A stretch of 64,000 nucleotides of DNA, taken from the NCBI RefSeq assembly GCF_025244725.1, contig NZ_CP104203.1:4154001-4218000 (forward strand), written 5' to 3'. Below the pieces are notes generated by a model, which did not search any database, was not told the DNA's origin, and saw only the letters and a list, made by a program, of their open reading frames with translations. A program made the translations under genes and the position numbers. Source of the stretch: Chryseobacterium oranimense (GTDB lineage Bacteria; Bacteroidota; Bacteroidia; Flavobacteriales; Weeksellaceae). Positions 1-8,408 of the stretch are shown here, one piece after another. The stretch's first letter is position 1, and every line of letters begins with the position of its first letter.

Positions 1-55
1 TTTTATCAGTGAACTGCACGGCGGGCTGAAAAAGATGGTATATTTGAAAGATTGA
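1..55 (+). CDS. 3' end of an unidentified gene (partial)
   Basis: Frame 2 is open from the window edge for 17 codons and stops with TGA 16 bases before the histidine kinase start; the other two forward frames stop sooner. The tail reads roughly FISELHGGLKKMVYLKD. It is too short to assign, but the close spacing suggests it is the upstream partner of the kinase-regulator pair. That it is coding at all is an inference from spacing and the open frame. Confidence 0.4.
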   Translation, partial: FISELHGGLKKMVYLKD

Positions 56-71
56 AAATGGAGCTTTTTAG

Positions 72-1178
72 ATGTTTCTGATTGTAAATATTGTATTTAT
101 ATTGCTGGTTTTCAGGATTTTATTTAATCCGAAGGTTTTAAAAAGGCTGATGGAGTATCATTGGGGATTTTTGCTGAAGTTCCAGCATATTTTTTTCCTT
201 TTGATCTTTATTATCATCACTTTTTTTACCGAAAACTACTTTTTGGATACTCCGGAGCTGATCTGGAGTGTTTTATCGGTCATTATTTTTAATGTCGGAA
301 TTTACAGTCTCGTCTATTTTTATCTGGTCCCGGAATTTTATCTTTCCAATAAATATCCTGAGTTCATTCTCTTTGCACTGATCACTTTTCTCGTCTCCAG
401 CCTTTTCAGAATTCTGCTGGAACCGGCAGTTTTCAACATGAGTTTTAATGAAAACCTTTCCAACACAAAGTTTCTGTACAATGTGTATACAGCACAGGGA
501 ATCGTGATACTTGTTGCTTCATTTCTCGGGATTACAAAAGATAAATTCCTCATTGAACAGGATTTTAAAGACCTTGGCGAAGAAAAAGACCAGCTGTATC
601 TGGACCTGCTGAAGTCTAAAATGAATCCTCATTTTTTGCTGAACACTCTCAATAATATTTATTCCAAAAGTTTCCAGCCCACAGAAAACACCTCAGAATC
701 TATATTGCAGCTTAGTAAGCTGCTTCAGTATGTGATTTATGATACCAGCAAGGAGAAAATCAGTATGGCTCAGGAATTTTCATCGATTAAATCGCTTGCA
801 GGATTATATCAGTTAAAGTATAATAATGTATTGAACATCACTTTTAATATTGAAGATGAAGAAACTCTGGATTTAATTGATATTCCGCCTTCCGTATGCC
901 TTACTCTGTTTGAAAACGCCCTGAAACATTCAGCGGTGGGAATAGAAGAGGGCAGCTATATTCATATAAGCTACAGAATAAAGGATCAGGAATTTTTATT
1001 TGAGATCAGAAATTCTGTATCAAGGAAAAAGAATCTTGTCGGGAATATGAATGACAGCGGTTTGGGAAACGAAGCGGTGATCAATATCCTGGAAAAAAAT
1101 TATGCAGAAAGATTTACTTTTATCTCCGAACCTACGGAAAACAACAACTATCAGACTATTTTAAAAATAAAATTGTAA
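72..1178 (+). CDS. LytS-type sensor histidine kinase (His_kinase PF06580)
   Basis: Membrane sensor kinase that should autophosphorylate on His and pass the phosphate to the LytTR regulator encoded next. The first ~155 residues hold about five hydrophobic segments with no recognisable ligand-binding domain. The transmitter starts with the family signature MNPHFLLNTLNN, placing the phospho-acceptor at His187, followed by a HATPase_c-like region with the N-box around SVCLTLFENALKHS and a GLGNEA glycine-rich box. At 368 residues it is a normal size for this class. Its stop codon overlaps the ATG of the regulator by one base, so the two are translationally coupled. The signal sensed cannot be read from the sequence. 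Confidence 0.9.
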   Translation: MFLIVNIVFILLVFRILFNPKVLKRLMEYHWGFLLKFQHIFFLLIFIIITFFTENYFLDTPELIWSVLSVIIFNVGIYSLVYFYLVPEFYLSNKYPEFILFALITFLVSSLFRILLEPAVFNMSFNENLSNTKFLYNVYTAQGIVILVASFLGITKDKFLIEQDFKDLGEEKDQLYLDLLKSKMNPHFLLNTLNNIYSKSFQPTENTSESILQLSKLLQYVIYDTSKEKISMAQEFSSIKSLAGLYQLKYNNVLNITFNIEDEETLDLIDIPPSVCLTLFENALKHSAVGIEEGSYIHISYRIKDQEFLFEIRNSVSRKKNLVGNMNDSGLGNEAVINILEKNYAERFTFISEPTENNNYQTILKIKL

Positions 1179-1876
1179 TGGCTAATCTGACGATCGTAAG
1201 TGTAGATGATGAATATCCGGCTCTCCAGCTCATCCAGAAATACTGTGAGCAGATAGAAGGTACCGACCTGTTAAAGGTTTTCCAGGACCCGGAAGAAGCA
1301 TTGAACTATCTTAAGCAGAATAAAGTGGATCTGGTGATTCTGGATATCAATATGCCTTATATAAATGGGATCGAGCTCCTGCGCCAATTGCCTTACAAAC
1401 CACTATGCATATTTCTTACCCTGGAAACCCAATATGCCGTTAAAGCTTTTGAATTGGATGTGGTGCATTATCTTGTCAAGCCTGTGGACTTTGAAACATT
1501 CCGGAAAGCGATTAACAAGGCAAAGGATTTCCTTCAGTTTAAAAACTCTGCAGAACAGCAGAAGAAGGAAGACTTTATCATGTTCAAATCCAATTACGTC
1601 ATGAATAAGGTTTTACTGGATGATGTGCGCTGGGTACAGGGTTTTGGAGAATATATCATCCTGATGACCCATCTTAAAAAGTATATGATCCTTGACCGGA
1701 TGTCGAATTTTGAAGAGAAATTTCAAAATCTGGGATTTATCAGGATTCATAAATCTTATATTGTTCTGTCTTCCCATATCAGCTCGTACGATACCGCTCA
1801 TGTGTATCTAAAGGACGGAGAGAAACTTCCGCTTGGGAGGACCTATAAGAATTCTTTAAAAGCTTACCTGAATTGA
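1178..1876 (+). CDS. LytTR-family response regulator
   Basis: Cytoplasmic transcription regulator paired with the preceding kinase. The receiver domain (residues ~1-120) has the acidic pair D10/D11, the phospho-acceptor D56 in LDINMP, a conserved Thr in FLTLETQ and the Lys of the LVKPVD motif. The C-terminal ~100 residues form a LytTR DNA-binding domain, recognisable from the KSNYVMNKVLLDDVRWVQG start and the FIRIHKSYIVL block. Genes of this class often act on nearby promoters, but no repeated LytTR site was recognised around it. The start ATG shares its A with the kinase TAA. Confidence 0.92.
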   Translation: MANLTIVSVDDEYPALQLIQKYCEQIEGTDLLKVFQDPEEALNYLKQNKVDLVILDINMPYINGIELLRQLPYKPLCIFLTLETQYAVKAFELDVVHYLVKPVDFETFRKAINKAKDFLQFKNSAEQQKKEDFIMFKSNYVMNKVLLDDVRWVQGFGEYIILMTHLKKYMILDRMSNFEEKFQNLGFIRIHKSYIVLSSHISSYDTAHVYLKDGEKLPLGRTYKNSLKAYLN

Positions 1877-2010
1877 TTTCAACGGCTGCTTCATCAAAAT
1901 CAATTTGAAAAATTGATTCCCCCTTTGCCAACTTGAATTTTCGGAATGTAGATGAAACTTTGCGTTTAAAAAAACTTGCAGATTAAGCAGATCTTTTTCG
2001 GAATTATATA

Positions 2011-2038
2011 ATTCAATAAGAGCGGGCTTTAGCCTGCT
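2011..2038 (+). repeat. GCGGGCTTTAGCC direct repeat, copy 1
   Basis: A 28-base unit repeated at 2100-2127 with two differences. Its core AGCGGGCTTTAGCCTGCT is an imperfect palindrome (8-base arms, 2-base loop). It sits in the non-coding stretch between the LytTR regulator and the M1 peptidase. Confidence 0.75.
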
Positions 2039-2050
2039 CACTAAAAAATG

Positions 2051-2079
2051 TCTCGCAGATTACACGGATTACGCAGATT
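2051..2079 (-). repeat. AATCTGCG triplet repeat, copy 1
   Basis: Read on the minus strand this is three ~9-base units, AATCTGCGT AATCCGTGT and AATCTGCGAGA. The same three-unit arrangement with the identical final 11 bases recurs at 62252-62280. A looser version lies at about 1976-1996. Between the regulator stop (1876) and the terminator (2186) nothing else is seen. Confidence 0.7.
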
Positions 2080-2099
2080 TTTTTCGAAGCAGGATGGAA

Positions 2100-2127
2100 A
2101 TTCAATAGGAGCGGGCTTTAGCCCGCT
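2100..2127 (+). repeat. GCGGGCTTTAGCC direct repeat, copy 2
   Basis: Second copy of the unit at 2011-2038, here with a perfect core palindrome AGCGGGCTTTAGCCCGCT. Together with the CAGATT-containing sequences before each copy, the two units form a degenerate tandem repeat of roughly 85-90 bases. Confidence 0.75.
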
Positions 2128-2185
2128 TAACAATTTAAAGAAACATACAAGGCTTTAGCCGAAAATTATTAATTAAATTCAATAA

Positions 2186-2216
2186 AAAAGGTTGCCTCAA
2201 ATAGAGGCAACCTTTT
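2186..2216 (-). terminator. Intrinsic terminator of the M1 peptidase gene
   Basis: Perfect 13-base stem, AAAAGGTTGCCTC and GAGGCAACCTTTT, around a 5-base loop, with T runs on either strand. It lies 10 bases past the M1 peptidase stop and may also stop transcripts from the kinase-regulator operon. Confidence 0.9.
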
Positions 2217-2226
2217 ATGTTTTATG

Positions 2227-4614
2227 TTATGATTTTTTTCCGGCCTGCATCGGATTTACCTTTCCGCTGGCACCTCCTCTTACCGGGCCTTCTCCCTGTT
2301 TCTGCTTAAACAGCTGGAATTTTGAAACCGGGGCTTCTGTTCCGCTGCTGATCCATACATTATTAGAAGTATCAATATCCGCAGTTTCTCTCATTGGGTC
2401 AAGCTGGATCGATTTGATTTTTTTATCAAAATAATAAGTTTTTGAAACCTTCTGTTCATTCTGTCTCCAGATCTGTGCAGATGATTTGTCATATAATTTT
2501 GATCCGTCTTCAAAAGTGAATTCAAGAATGATTGGCATAACCAGTCCGCCTTTGTTGATAAAATCGATCTGGTAACCGGTAAGGTTTTTGAATTTCTCTT
2601 TATCCTTGGCATCCAGAGGAATTCCTGCTTCTGTTTTTAGAGTGTATTCTTTGTCGTTGTCTACTTTTTCCTGACCTCTGTCGTACCTGTAATAGAAGTC
2701 CTGCAGATCCTTATCCTGGTCTACGTAAAACTTGATGTTCTTATCCTCCCTGTTTTTGATCTTTGAAATATCTTCAAACGAATTCTGAAGAGGTTTTTCC
2801 ACCTTATATTTTGTTTCTTTGGCTTCTCTTGGAGGCGTATTCAGATCCGGAGCTGCAATAGTCACTTTGTCGATGGCAATATCTACAGGATCTGTACCAT
2901 AGAACCATCCTCTCCAGAACCAGTCGAGGTCTTCACCACTTGCATCTTCCATCGTACGGAAGAAATCTGCAGGCTCAGGATGCTTGAATGCCCATCTTTT
3001 AGCATATGTTTTAAAAGCTTTATCAAAAAGTTCTCTTCCCATGATCGTTTCACGAAGAATATTCAGACCTGTTGCCGGTTTTGAATAAGCGTTAGGGCCA
3101 AACTGAACAATATTTTCAGAATTACTCATGATAGGTTCAAGCTGATCTTTCGGTAGCTTCATATAATCTGTAATGGTCCATGCCGGACCTCTTTTTGACG
3201 GGAATTTATTGTCCCATCTCTCTTCCGTAAGATATTCCGTGAAGGTATTCAAACCTTCGTCCATCCAGCTCCATTGTCTTTCATCGGAGTTGATGATCAT
3301 CGGGAAAAAATTATGTCCGACTTCGTGGATCACTACCCCGAGCATTCCGTTTTTAGTCGCTTCAGAATAGGTGCCGTCCTTTTCCGTTCTTCCGTAATTG
3401 AAACAGATCATCGGATACTCCATTCCGTTGGCCGCCTCTACAGACTGTGCTACCGGATAAGGATAAGGAATTGTGAATTCAGAGTACGTTTTGATAGTAT
3501 GGGCAACAGCTTTGGTTGAATATTTTCTGTAAAGGGCATAAGATTCTTTTGGATAGAAACTCATTGCCATCACTTTATTATTATTTTCAGGAATCGTAAC
3601 ACGCATTCCGTCCCAGACAAACTTTCTGGATGAGGTCCATGCAAAATCCCTTACATCATTTGCTGCAAATACCCATGTTTTTCTCTGTTTAGAATGATTT
3701 TTTTCAGCCTTTTTAGCTTCATCGAGGGTTACGATTTCAACAGGTTCTGCAGCACTTTCAGCCTTTCTGTATCTTGACATCTGATCAGAAGTTAAAACCT
3801 GTTCATAGTTTTTACATTCACCCGTTCCACCTACGATATGATCTGCAGGTACATTCATTGAAACTTTGAAGTTTCCGAATACCAGTGCAAATTCACCACG
3901 TCCGGTAAACTGGTGGTTCTGCCATCCGTGGAAGTCGCTGTATACGCACATTCTTGGATACCACTGCGTCATAGTATACAGATCATTTCCGTCTTCTGCA
4001 AAATTTTCATAGCCGCCACGGCCGCCCATTTTAATTCTGTTGGGGATGTTATAATTCCAGTCTATTTTGAAAACCAGTTTTTCTCCTTTTTTTAATACTT
4101 TCGGCAGATCAATACGCATCATCGTTTTGTTCACCGTGTATTTCAAAGGATTTCCTGAGGCATCAGTCACTTTTTCCAGATTCACGCCGTAGCCGTTGTC
4201 CTTTTCCGGAAGCTCAGTAACTTTCAGCTGCTGGTCATTAGAAGAAGCCGGAAGGGTAGAAGGGAATGCAAAGCCTGCATTTTTAACATTGGATTGCTCA
4301 TTTTCATCCAGCTGAAGCCAGATATAATCCAGGTCATCGGGAGAATTGTTGTAGTAGGTAATGGTTTCAGAACCTTTCAGATTTCTTTTGTCTTCATCAA
4401 GGTAAGCTGTGATATCATAATCGGCCTTGTTCTGCCAGTATCCCTGTCCGGGAGCTCCCGAAGCGGTTCTGTAAATGTTGGGAGTAGGAAGAATGGTTCC
4501 AAGCTGTTCGAACCTGTTTCCGTGGTTACTGCCAGGGTTATTCTGAATATTTTGTGCGGTGAAGCCTGTATATGCAAATACAGAAAATGAAAATAGGACT
4601 GCTTTTAATTTCAT
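2227..4614 (-). CDS. M1 family metallopeptidase, secreted
   Basis: Zinc aminopeptidase-like protein of 795 residues. It starts with a signal peptide (MKLKAVLFSFSVFAYTGFTA). The zinc site is clear: H430-E-V-G-H434 and the third ligand E453 in the WMDEGLNTF block. The substrate-recognition motif appears as NGMEYP, a variant of GxMEN, about 30 residues before the zinc site. The N-terminal beta domain precedes it, and a long C-terminal extension of ~230 residues follows. The end (VNPMQAGKKS) does not resemble a type IX secretion sorting domain, so a periplasmic location is likely. It probably degrades peptides for nutrition or turnover. Confidence 0.93.
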   Translation of the reverse strand: MKLKAVLFSFSVFAYTGFTAQNIQNNPGSNHGNRFEQLGTILPTPNIYRTASGAPGQGYWQNKADYDITAYLDEDKRNLKGSETITYYNNSPDDLDYIWLQLDENEQSNVKNAGFAFPSTLPASSNDQQLKVTELPEKDNGYGVNLEKVTDASGNPLKYTVNKTMMRIDLPKVLKKGEKLVFKIDWNYNIPNRIKMGGRGGYENFAEDGNDLYTMTQWYPRMCVYSDFHGWQNHQFTGRGEFALVFGNFKVSMNVPADHIVGGTGECKNYEQVLTSDQMSRYRKAESAAEPVEIVTLDEAKKAEKNHSKQRKTWVFAANDVRDFAWTSSRKFVWDGMRVTIPENNNKVMAMSFYPKESYALYRKYSTKAVAHTIKTYSEFTIPYPYPVAQSVEAANGMEYPMICFNYGRTEKDGTYSEATKNGMLGVVIHEVGHNFFPMIINSDERQWSWMDEGLNTFTEYLTEERWDNKFPSKRGPAWTITDYMKLPKDQLEPIMSNSENIVQFGPNAYSKPATGLNILRETIMGRELFDKAFKTYAKRWAFKHPEPADFFRTMEDASGEDLDWFWRGWFYGTDPVDIAIDKVTIAAPDLNTPPREAKETKYKVEKPLQNSFEDISKIKNREDKNIKFYVDQDKDLQDFYYRYDRGQEKVDNDKEYTLKTEAGIPLDAKDKEKFKNLTGYQIDFINKGGLVMPIILEFTFEDGSKLYDKSSAQIWRQNEQKVSKTYYFDKKIKSIQLDPMRETADIDTSNNVWISSGTEAPVSKFQLFKQKQGEGPVRGGASGKVNPMQAGKKS

Positions 4615-4637
4615 TACCGGATTGATTTTATAGTTAT

Positions 4638-4645
4638 CAAAGATA
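4638..4645 (-). promoter_or_regulatory. -7 element of the M1 peptidase gene
   Basis: Reads TATCTTTG on the minus strand, an exact match to the Bacteroidetes -7 consensus TAnnTTTG, 23 bases before the start codon. No convincing -33 TTTG at 19-20 bases spacing was seen. Confidence 0.5.
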
Positions 4646-4681
4646 ATAATAAGTAGTTGAAATATTAGAAATGTTTCAAAG

Positions 4682-5263
4682 TTAAAACGGAATTCTTTCC
4701 AAAGTCATTTTTAGTGACAATGCAAATACCCCGGAAGATACAAACAGAATCCAGTCTTTTTTATTAACCTTAAAAATACTCAGCAGGATAAATAAAATAA
4801 AAAGAATGGCTGATACAATAACAATCTGTCCTAATTCCAGTCCGATATTAAATCCTAACAGTGGTATGGCAATACTCTGGCTTTTGGCGATCATTACTCT
4901 TGCGGTATTGGCAAATCCCATCCCGTGAATAAGTCCGAAAATGGCTGCAAGATAGTAATTGGCCCGCATCAGTGTCTGTTTTTTATTCTTCATCAGGATA
5001 TTGTCCAGAGAAGTCAGGACAATGGTAAGCGGAATTAGAAATTCAACCCAGTCGGAAGGAACCCTGAAAACATCCAGAATACTCAATGCAAGGGTAATAG
5101 AGTGCCCGATTGTGAAAGCAGTGACAAGAACCAGGATTTTTTTCCAGTCAGTGTAAGAGTATACTGCAATCAGGGCGAGCACGAATAGCTGGTGATCAAG
5201 GGCATCAAGAGAAATAATATGTTCCCAGCCCAGGTTTAAATAGAATAGAAAATCCTGCATCAT
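4682..5263 (-). CDS. HupE/UreJ-like membrane protein
   Basis: Polytopic inner-membrane protein of 193 residues with six to seven hydrophobic segments. Family-type motifs are visible: GWEHIISLDALDHQ near the N-terminus, FTIGHSITLAL, FGLIHGMGFA and GFNIGLELGQ, rich in His and acidic residues inside membrane segments. HupE and UreJ proteins are associated with nickel or cobalt handling for hydrogenases and ureases, but neither enzyme is in this window. It is divergent from the DUF6702 gene (66 bases apart). The metal role is a family inference. Confidence 0.8.
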   Translation of the reverse strand: MMQDFLFYLNLGWEHIISLDALDHQLFVLALIAVYSYTDWKKILVLVTAFTIGHSITLALSILDVFRVPSDWVEFLIPLTIVLTSLDNILMKNKKQTLMRANYYLAAIFGLIHGMGFANTARVMIAKSQSIAIPLLGFNIGLELGQIVIVSAILFILFILLSIFKVNKKDWILFVSSGVFALSLKMTLERIPF

Positions 5264-5329
5264 AAGGTAAAAATATAATGCGTACGAAAATAATGATTAA
5301 TTTCGAACAAATTTTAAAGATCAGGAACT

Positions 5330-5830
5330 ATGAAGAATTTATGGCTGTTTTTGTTACCGTTATTTTTTTTATTCTCTTTTTCAAAAGCGAAGCATCCTTA
5401 TCATGTAGGTTCTGTAGAAATGAATTACAATGCCAGGTCGAAGACCTTTGAGATTACCGGCAGGTTTTTTCTGGATGATCTGGAAAACGGGCTGGGTAAA
5501 AAATACGGAAGTTCTTTTCATTTTAATGATGAGAAATACAAGGCTAAACTCAATGAAGCTCTTGAAAAATATTGTGCAGAATATTTAAAATTAAAAGCTG
5601 ACGGCAAATTCCTGAAAATAAATTATGTTGGGTATGAAGAAGACAGTGAATCCGTCAATATCTACCTTGAATCTGAAACAGTAGCTGCGCCTAAAAAAGT
5701 AGAAGCCGCAGTTAGTTTTCTCTATAATCTTTTCGATGATCAGATCAATATCGTTCATTTAATTGTTAATGGTGAAAGGAAAAGTGAGAAGCTTACCTAT
5801 CCGAACCGCTACCTGTACCGCCAGTATTAA
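5330..5830 (+). CDS. DUF6702 family secreted protein
   Basis: Small exported protein (166 residues) with a signal peptide ending near SFSKA; the mature part begins KHPYHVGSVEMNYN, the typical start of DUF6702 proteins. No catalytic motif is visible. Its function is not known. It is transcribed away from the HupE/UreJ-like gene, and the pairing of the two suggests a shared role, possibly in metal handling; this is an inference from context only. Confidence 0.8.
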   Translation: MKNLWLFLLPLFFLFSFSKAKHPYHVGSVEMNYNARSKTFEITGRFFLDDLENGLGKKYGSSFHFNDEKYKAKLNEALEKYCAEYLKLKADGKFLKINYVGYEEDSESVNIYLESETVAAPKKVEAAVSFLYNLFDDQINIVHLIVNGERKSEKLTYPNRYLYRQY

Positions 5831-6019
5831 AATTCCCGTTTTCTGAACTTTATTATTTGGATTTACATCTTATAGAATGTTAAATCACTAGAAGTTGATT
5901 AATAATTTTAACTTGTATCTCTTTAAGAATTGCTTTTAATTATAAATTTTCAACACTTCATTTATTTTGTTATTAATAATTTATTTATAGCGATATTTTA
6001 TTAATTAATGATTATTGTA

Positions 6020-6050
6020 TTTGTTTTTTCTTTAAAATAAGTTATATTTG
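6020..6050 (+). promoter_or_regulatory. Consensus Bacteroidetes promoter with no gene behind it
   Basis: TTTG at 6020-6023, 19 bases, then TATATTTG at 6043-6050, an exact match to the TTTG-N19-TAnnTTTG arrangement. No reading frame of credible length follows before the terminator at 6325-6354. Confidence 0.55.
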
Positions 6051-6056
6051 TGTTGA

Positions 6057-6354
6057 GCTAATCAGGATAATTAATTTTTAATTAATAGTTTATTAAATTA
6101 GAATTTTCGTTAAAATATTAATTTAACACCTGTCAAAAGTTATTAGTCCAAAAACTTTTAATTGTTTAAGTAGGGATTAGTATATATGTTCTAAATTTAT
6201 GATTAAACAGTAATCAAAAATAAATAGACCTGATAAAGCCCGCTATCAGATACAAAGCAGGATGTCTTGTGAAAATTCCCATTTACAGCATTCAGTACAG
6301 CAGATTCTAACAACACAAATTGTTAAAAACACTTACAGGAGCGTAAGTGTTTTT
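6057..6354 (+). ncRNA. Candidate non-coding transcript
   Basis: The 523-base gap between the DUF6702 gene and the ACP phosphodiesterase gene carries a consensus promoter at 6020-6050 and a strong hairpin with a T run at 6325-6354, implying a transcript of about 300 bases. The frames inside are tiny (the longest, beginning ATGTCTTGTGAA near 6262, runs 36 codons but goes through the terminator stem). A small hairpin CTGATA/TATCAG lies at 6230-6249. No known RNA family was recognised. The existence of the transcript is inferred. Confidence 0.35.
6325..6354. terminator. Bidirectional terminator
   Basis: Perfect 12-base stem AAAAACACTTAC / GTAAGTGTTTTT with a 6-base loop. It reaches the stop codon of the minus-strand ACP phosphodiesterase gene and would equally end plus-strand transcription from the orphan promoter at 6020. 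Confidence 0.85.
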
Positions 6355-6950
6355 CATTTATTATCCATTTGAATCAGTGAGTTGACTTCTTTGGCGTGTG
6401 CGAGGAGATCAGGAAAGAAATGGTTATAACATTCCTGAAGAAACGGTTTGTTTTCCAGGAATGCTTCGAAAACAGGGATATCCGGATTCAGGTATTTGGC
6501 TTTATTCAGAACATTCCGCATGCTGAATTTGATGCCCCAATCTTCACGGTAATTGTACAACCAATCGTCATGCTCCATTTTGGCCAGCATTTTTTTGAAA
6601 TTCTCAGGAAGCCATTCTTCATGTTCGTGCAGCACTCTGTATACTCTTAATGAATGAGCCTTCCATTCAGCCGGGGAGTTCAGGGAAAGGTCTGTGGCTA
6701 CAAAATAATCCATGGCAACATCCACAAAAGCCCCGGCATACAGCCTTACTAAAGGGGAAAATACCTTTTTGGCTTCGTGGATAGCGGGATGGGAATCGGT
6801 AAACGTATCCACTGCCCTGTGCATCGTAATTCCGTCCTGAATATCTTTAGGAAAAGAATAACGGTCTTTGTTACGGATAAAATCCTCAAGAAACTGTCCT
6901 ACGACCTGTCCGTCAGTAAAAGAAAGAAAAGAATGGGCCAAATAATTCAT
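6354..6950 (-). CDS. ACP phosphodiesterase-like protein (AcpH family)
   Basis: Cytoplasmic protein of 198 residues, the usual length for AcpH (PF04336), which in Escherichia coli removes the 4'-phosphopantetheine arm from acyl carrier protein. Recognisable blocks are the MNYLAHSFLS start, the DGITMHRAVDTFTDSHP segment with conserved His, Arg and Asp, and FVDVAMDYFVA. It is a single gene ended by the hairpin at 6325-6354. Bacteroidota members have not all been tested, so the exact substrate is a family inference. Confidence 0.85.
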   Translation of the reverse strand: MNYLAHSFLSFTDGQVVGQFLEDFIRNKDRYSFPKDIQDGITMHRAVDTFTDSHPAIHEAKKVFSPLVRLYAGAFVDVAMDYFVATDLSLNSPAEWKAHSLRVYRVLHEHEEWLPENFKKMLAKMEHDDWLYNYREDWGIKFSMRNVLNKAKYLNPDIPVFEAFLENKPFLQECYNHFFPDLLAHAKEVNSLIQMDNK

Positions 6951-7003
6951 AGATTAAAGGTATCAATTATATGTGAATGACCAATCTGTATATGTTAATT
7001 CCT

Positions 7004-8353
7004 TTAAAAGATTCTTTCGTGGAAATCCTCAATTTTACTTACCTCCTCGATCTTAATTCCAAATTTTCTTTTTGGGATTTTATTGAGATTTGAAACAAAT
7101 ATTTTTTCGTAGCCTAATTTTTCAGCTTCTGTAATTCTCTGTTCAACCTGGGCAATAGGGCGGATTTCGCCGCTTAACCCAATCTCTCCTGCAAAACAGA
7201 AATGTTCGGAAATGGCAATGTCTTCATTGGAAGACAGAATAGAAGCCACAACAGCCAGATCTAAGGCCGGGTCATCCGTTTTTATGCCTCCCGTAATATT
7301 TAAAAAGACATCTTTAGCTCCAAGCTGGAATCCGGCACGCTTTTCAAGGACAGCCAGCAACATATTCAGTCTTTTAGCATCAAATCCGGTTGAGCTTCTC
7401 TGCGGTGTACCATAAACAGCGGTGCTTACCAAGGCCTGGATTTCCAGCAGCATCGGGCGGTTTCCTTCCAGTGTTACGGCTACCGAGTTTCCGGAAAGCT
7501 CTTCAAATTTTTTAGTGATAAGAATCTCCGAAGGATTTCTAATCTCCTTTAATCCCTGGGAAACCATTTCATAAATTCCAATCTCGGAAGTAGACCCGAA
7601 ACGGTTTTTATTGGCTCTTAACAGTCTGAAAAGATGATTTCTGTCCCCATCGAAATTTAAAACCACATCTACCATATGTTCCAGCACTTTTGGACCGGCA
7701 ATCTGGCCGTCTTTCGTGATGTGGCCTACCAGGAAAACGGGTGTGTTAGTCTCCTTGGCAAATTTTATAATTTCATTGGAACATTCCCTGATTTGGGAAA
7801 CGGTTCCCGGTGAACTTTCAATCAGCTGGGACTGAAGCGTCTGGATAGAGTCGATGATCATGAAATCCGGTTCCAGCTTTTTAGCTTCATGGAGAATTTT
7901 TTCCAATGAAGTTTCGGTAAAAAGAAAACAGTTGGGGTTCTGAACATCAGTAAGCCTGTCTGCCCTCATCTTGATCTGCGAGGCACTTTCTTCCCCGGAA
8001 ACGTAGAAGATTTTTTTCTTCATCTTTAAGGCCAGCTGAAGCAGGAGGGTAGATTTTCCGATGCCGGGTTCCCCTCCGATCAGGGTTACGGAGCCCAGCA
8101 CAATGCCGCCGCCCAGAACACGGTTCAGCTCTTCGGAAGGTGTTTTTATTCTGGGTTCTTCACTGGTTTCAACCTCAATAATGTTGATGACATGCTGTTT
8201 TGATTTTGAAAATGGAGGAGTTTTAGATGAGGTTTTCTCAACTACTTCTTCCACAAGGGTATTCCATTCCCCACAGTTTTTGCACTGTCCCATCCATTGG
8301 GAGTATTGGGTTCCGCAGTTTTGACAGAAATATGCTGTTTTCAGTTTTGCCAT
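7004..8353 (-). CDS. radA: DNA repair protein RadA
   Basis: RecA-like ATPase (449 residues) that helps branch migration in homologous recombination. The N-terminal zinc finger has four cysteines at 10, 13, 24 and 27. A Walker A motif GGEPGIGKST follows near residue 97, then the Walker B strand around FMIIDSIQTL and the RadA-specific KNRFGST motif near residue 250. The C-terminal ~150 residues form the Lon-like peptidase-fold domain. Length and domain order are complete. It ends 54 bases before the ACP phosphodiesterase start and is divergent from the small membrane-protein gene at 8409. Confidence 0.97.
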   Translation of the reverse strand: MAKLKTAYFCQNCGTQYSQWMGQCKNCGEWNTLVEEVVEKTSSKTPPFSKSKQHVINIIEVETSEEPRIKTPSEELNRVLGGGIVLGSVTLIGGEPGIGKSTLLLQLALKMKKKIFYVSGEESASQIKMRADRLTDVQNPNCFLFTETSLEKILHEAKKLEPDFMIIDSIQTLQSQLIESSPGTVSQIRECSNEIIKFAKETNTPVFLVGHITKDGQIAGPKVLEHMVDVVLNFDGDRNHLFRLLRANKNRFGSTSEIGIYEMVSQGLKEIRNPSEILITKKFEELSGNSVAVTLEGNRPMLLEIQALVSTAVYGTPQRSSTGFDAKRLNMLLAVLEKRAGFQLGAKDVFLNITGGIKTDDPALDLAVVASILSSNEDIAISEHFCFAGEIGLSGEIRPIAQVEQRITEAEKLGYEKIFVSNLNKIPKRKFGIKIEEVSKIEDFHERIF

Positions 8354-8408
8354 ACTGCGAAGTTAAAAAAAATGAATGTCCTTTCAGAATTTTAATTAAT
8401 TTTCAGAC

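Noticed and set aside
4682..5263. Hydrogenase or urease accessory operon
   Set aside because: The HupE/UreJ-like gene stands alone; no hydrogenase or urease gene is in the window.
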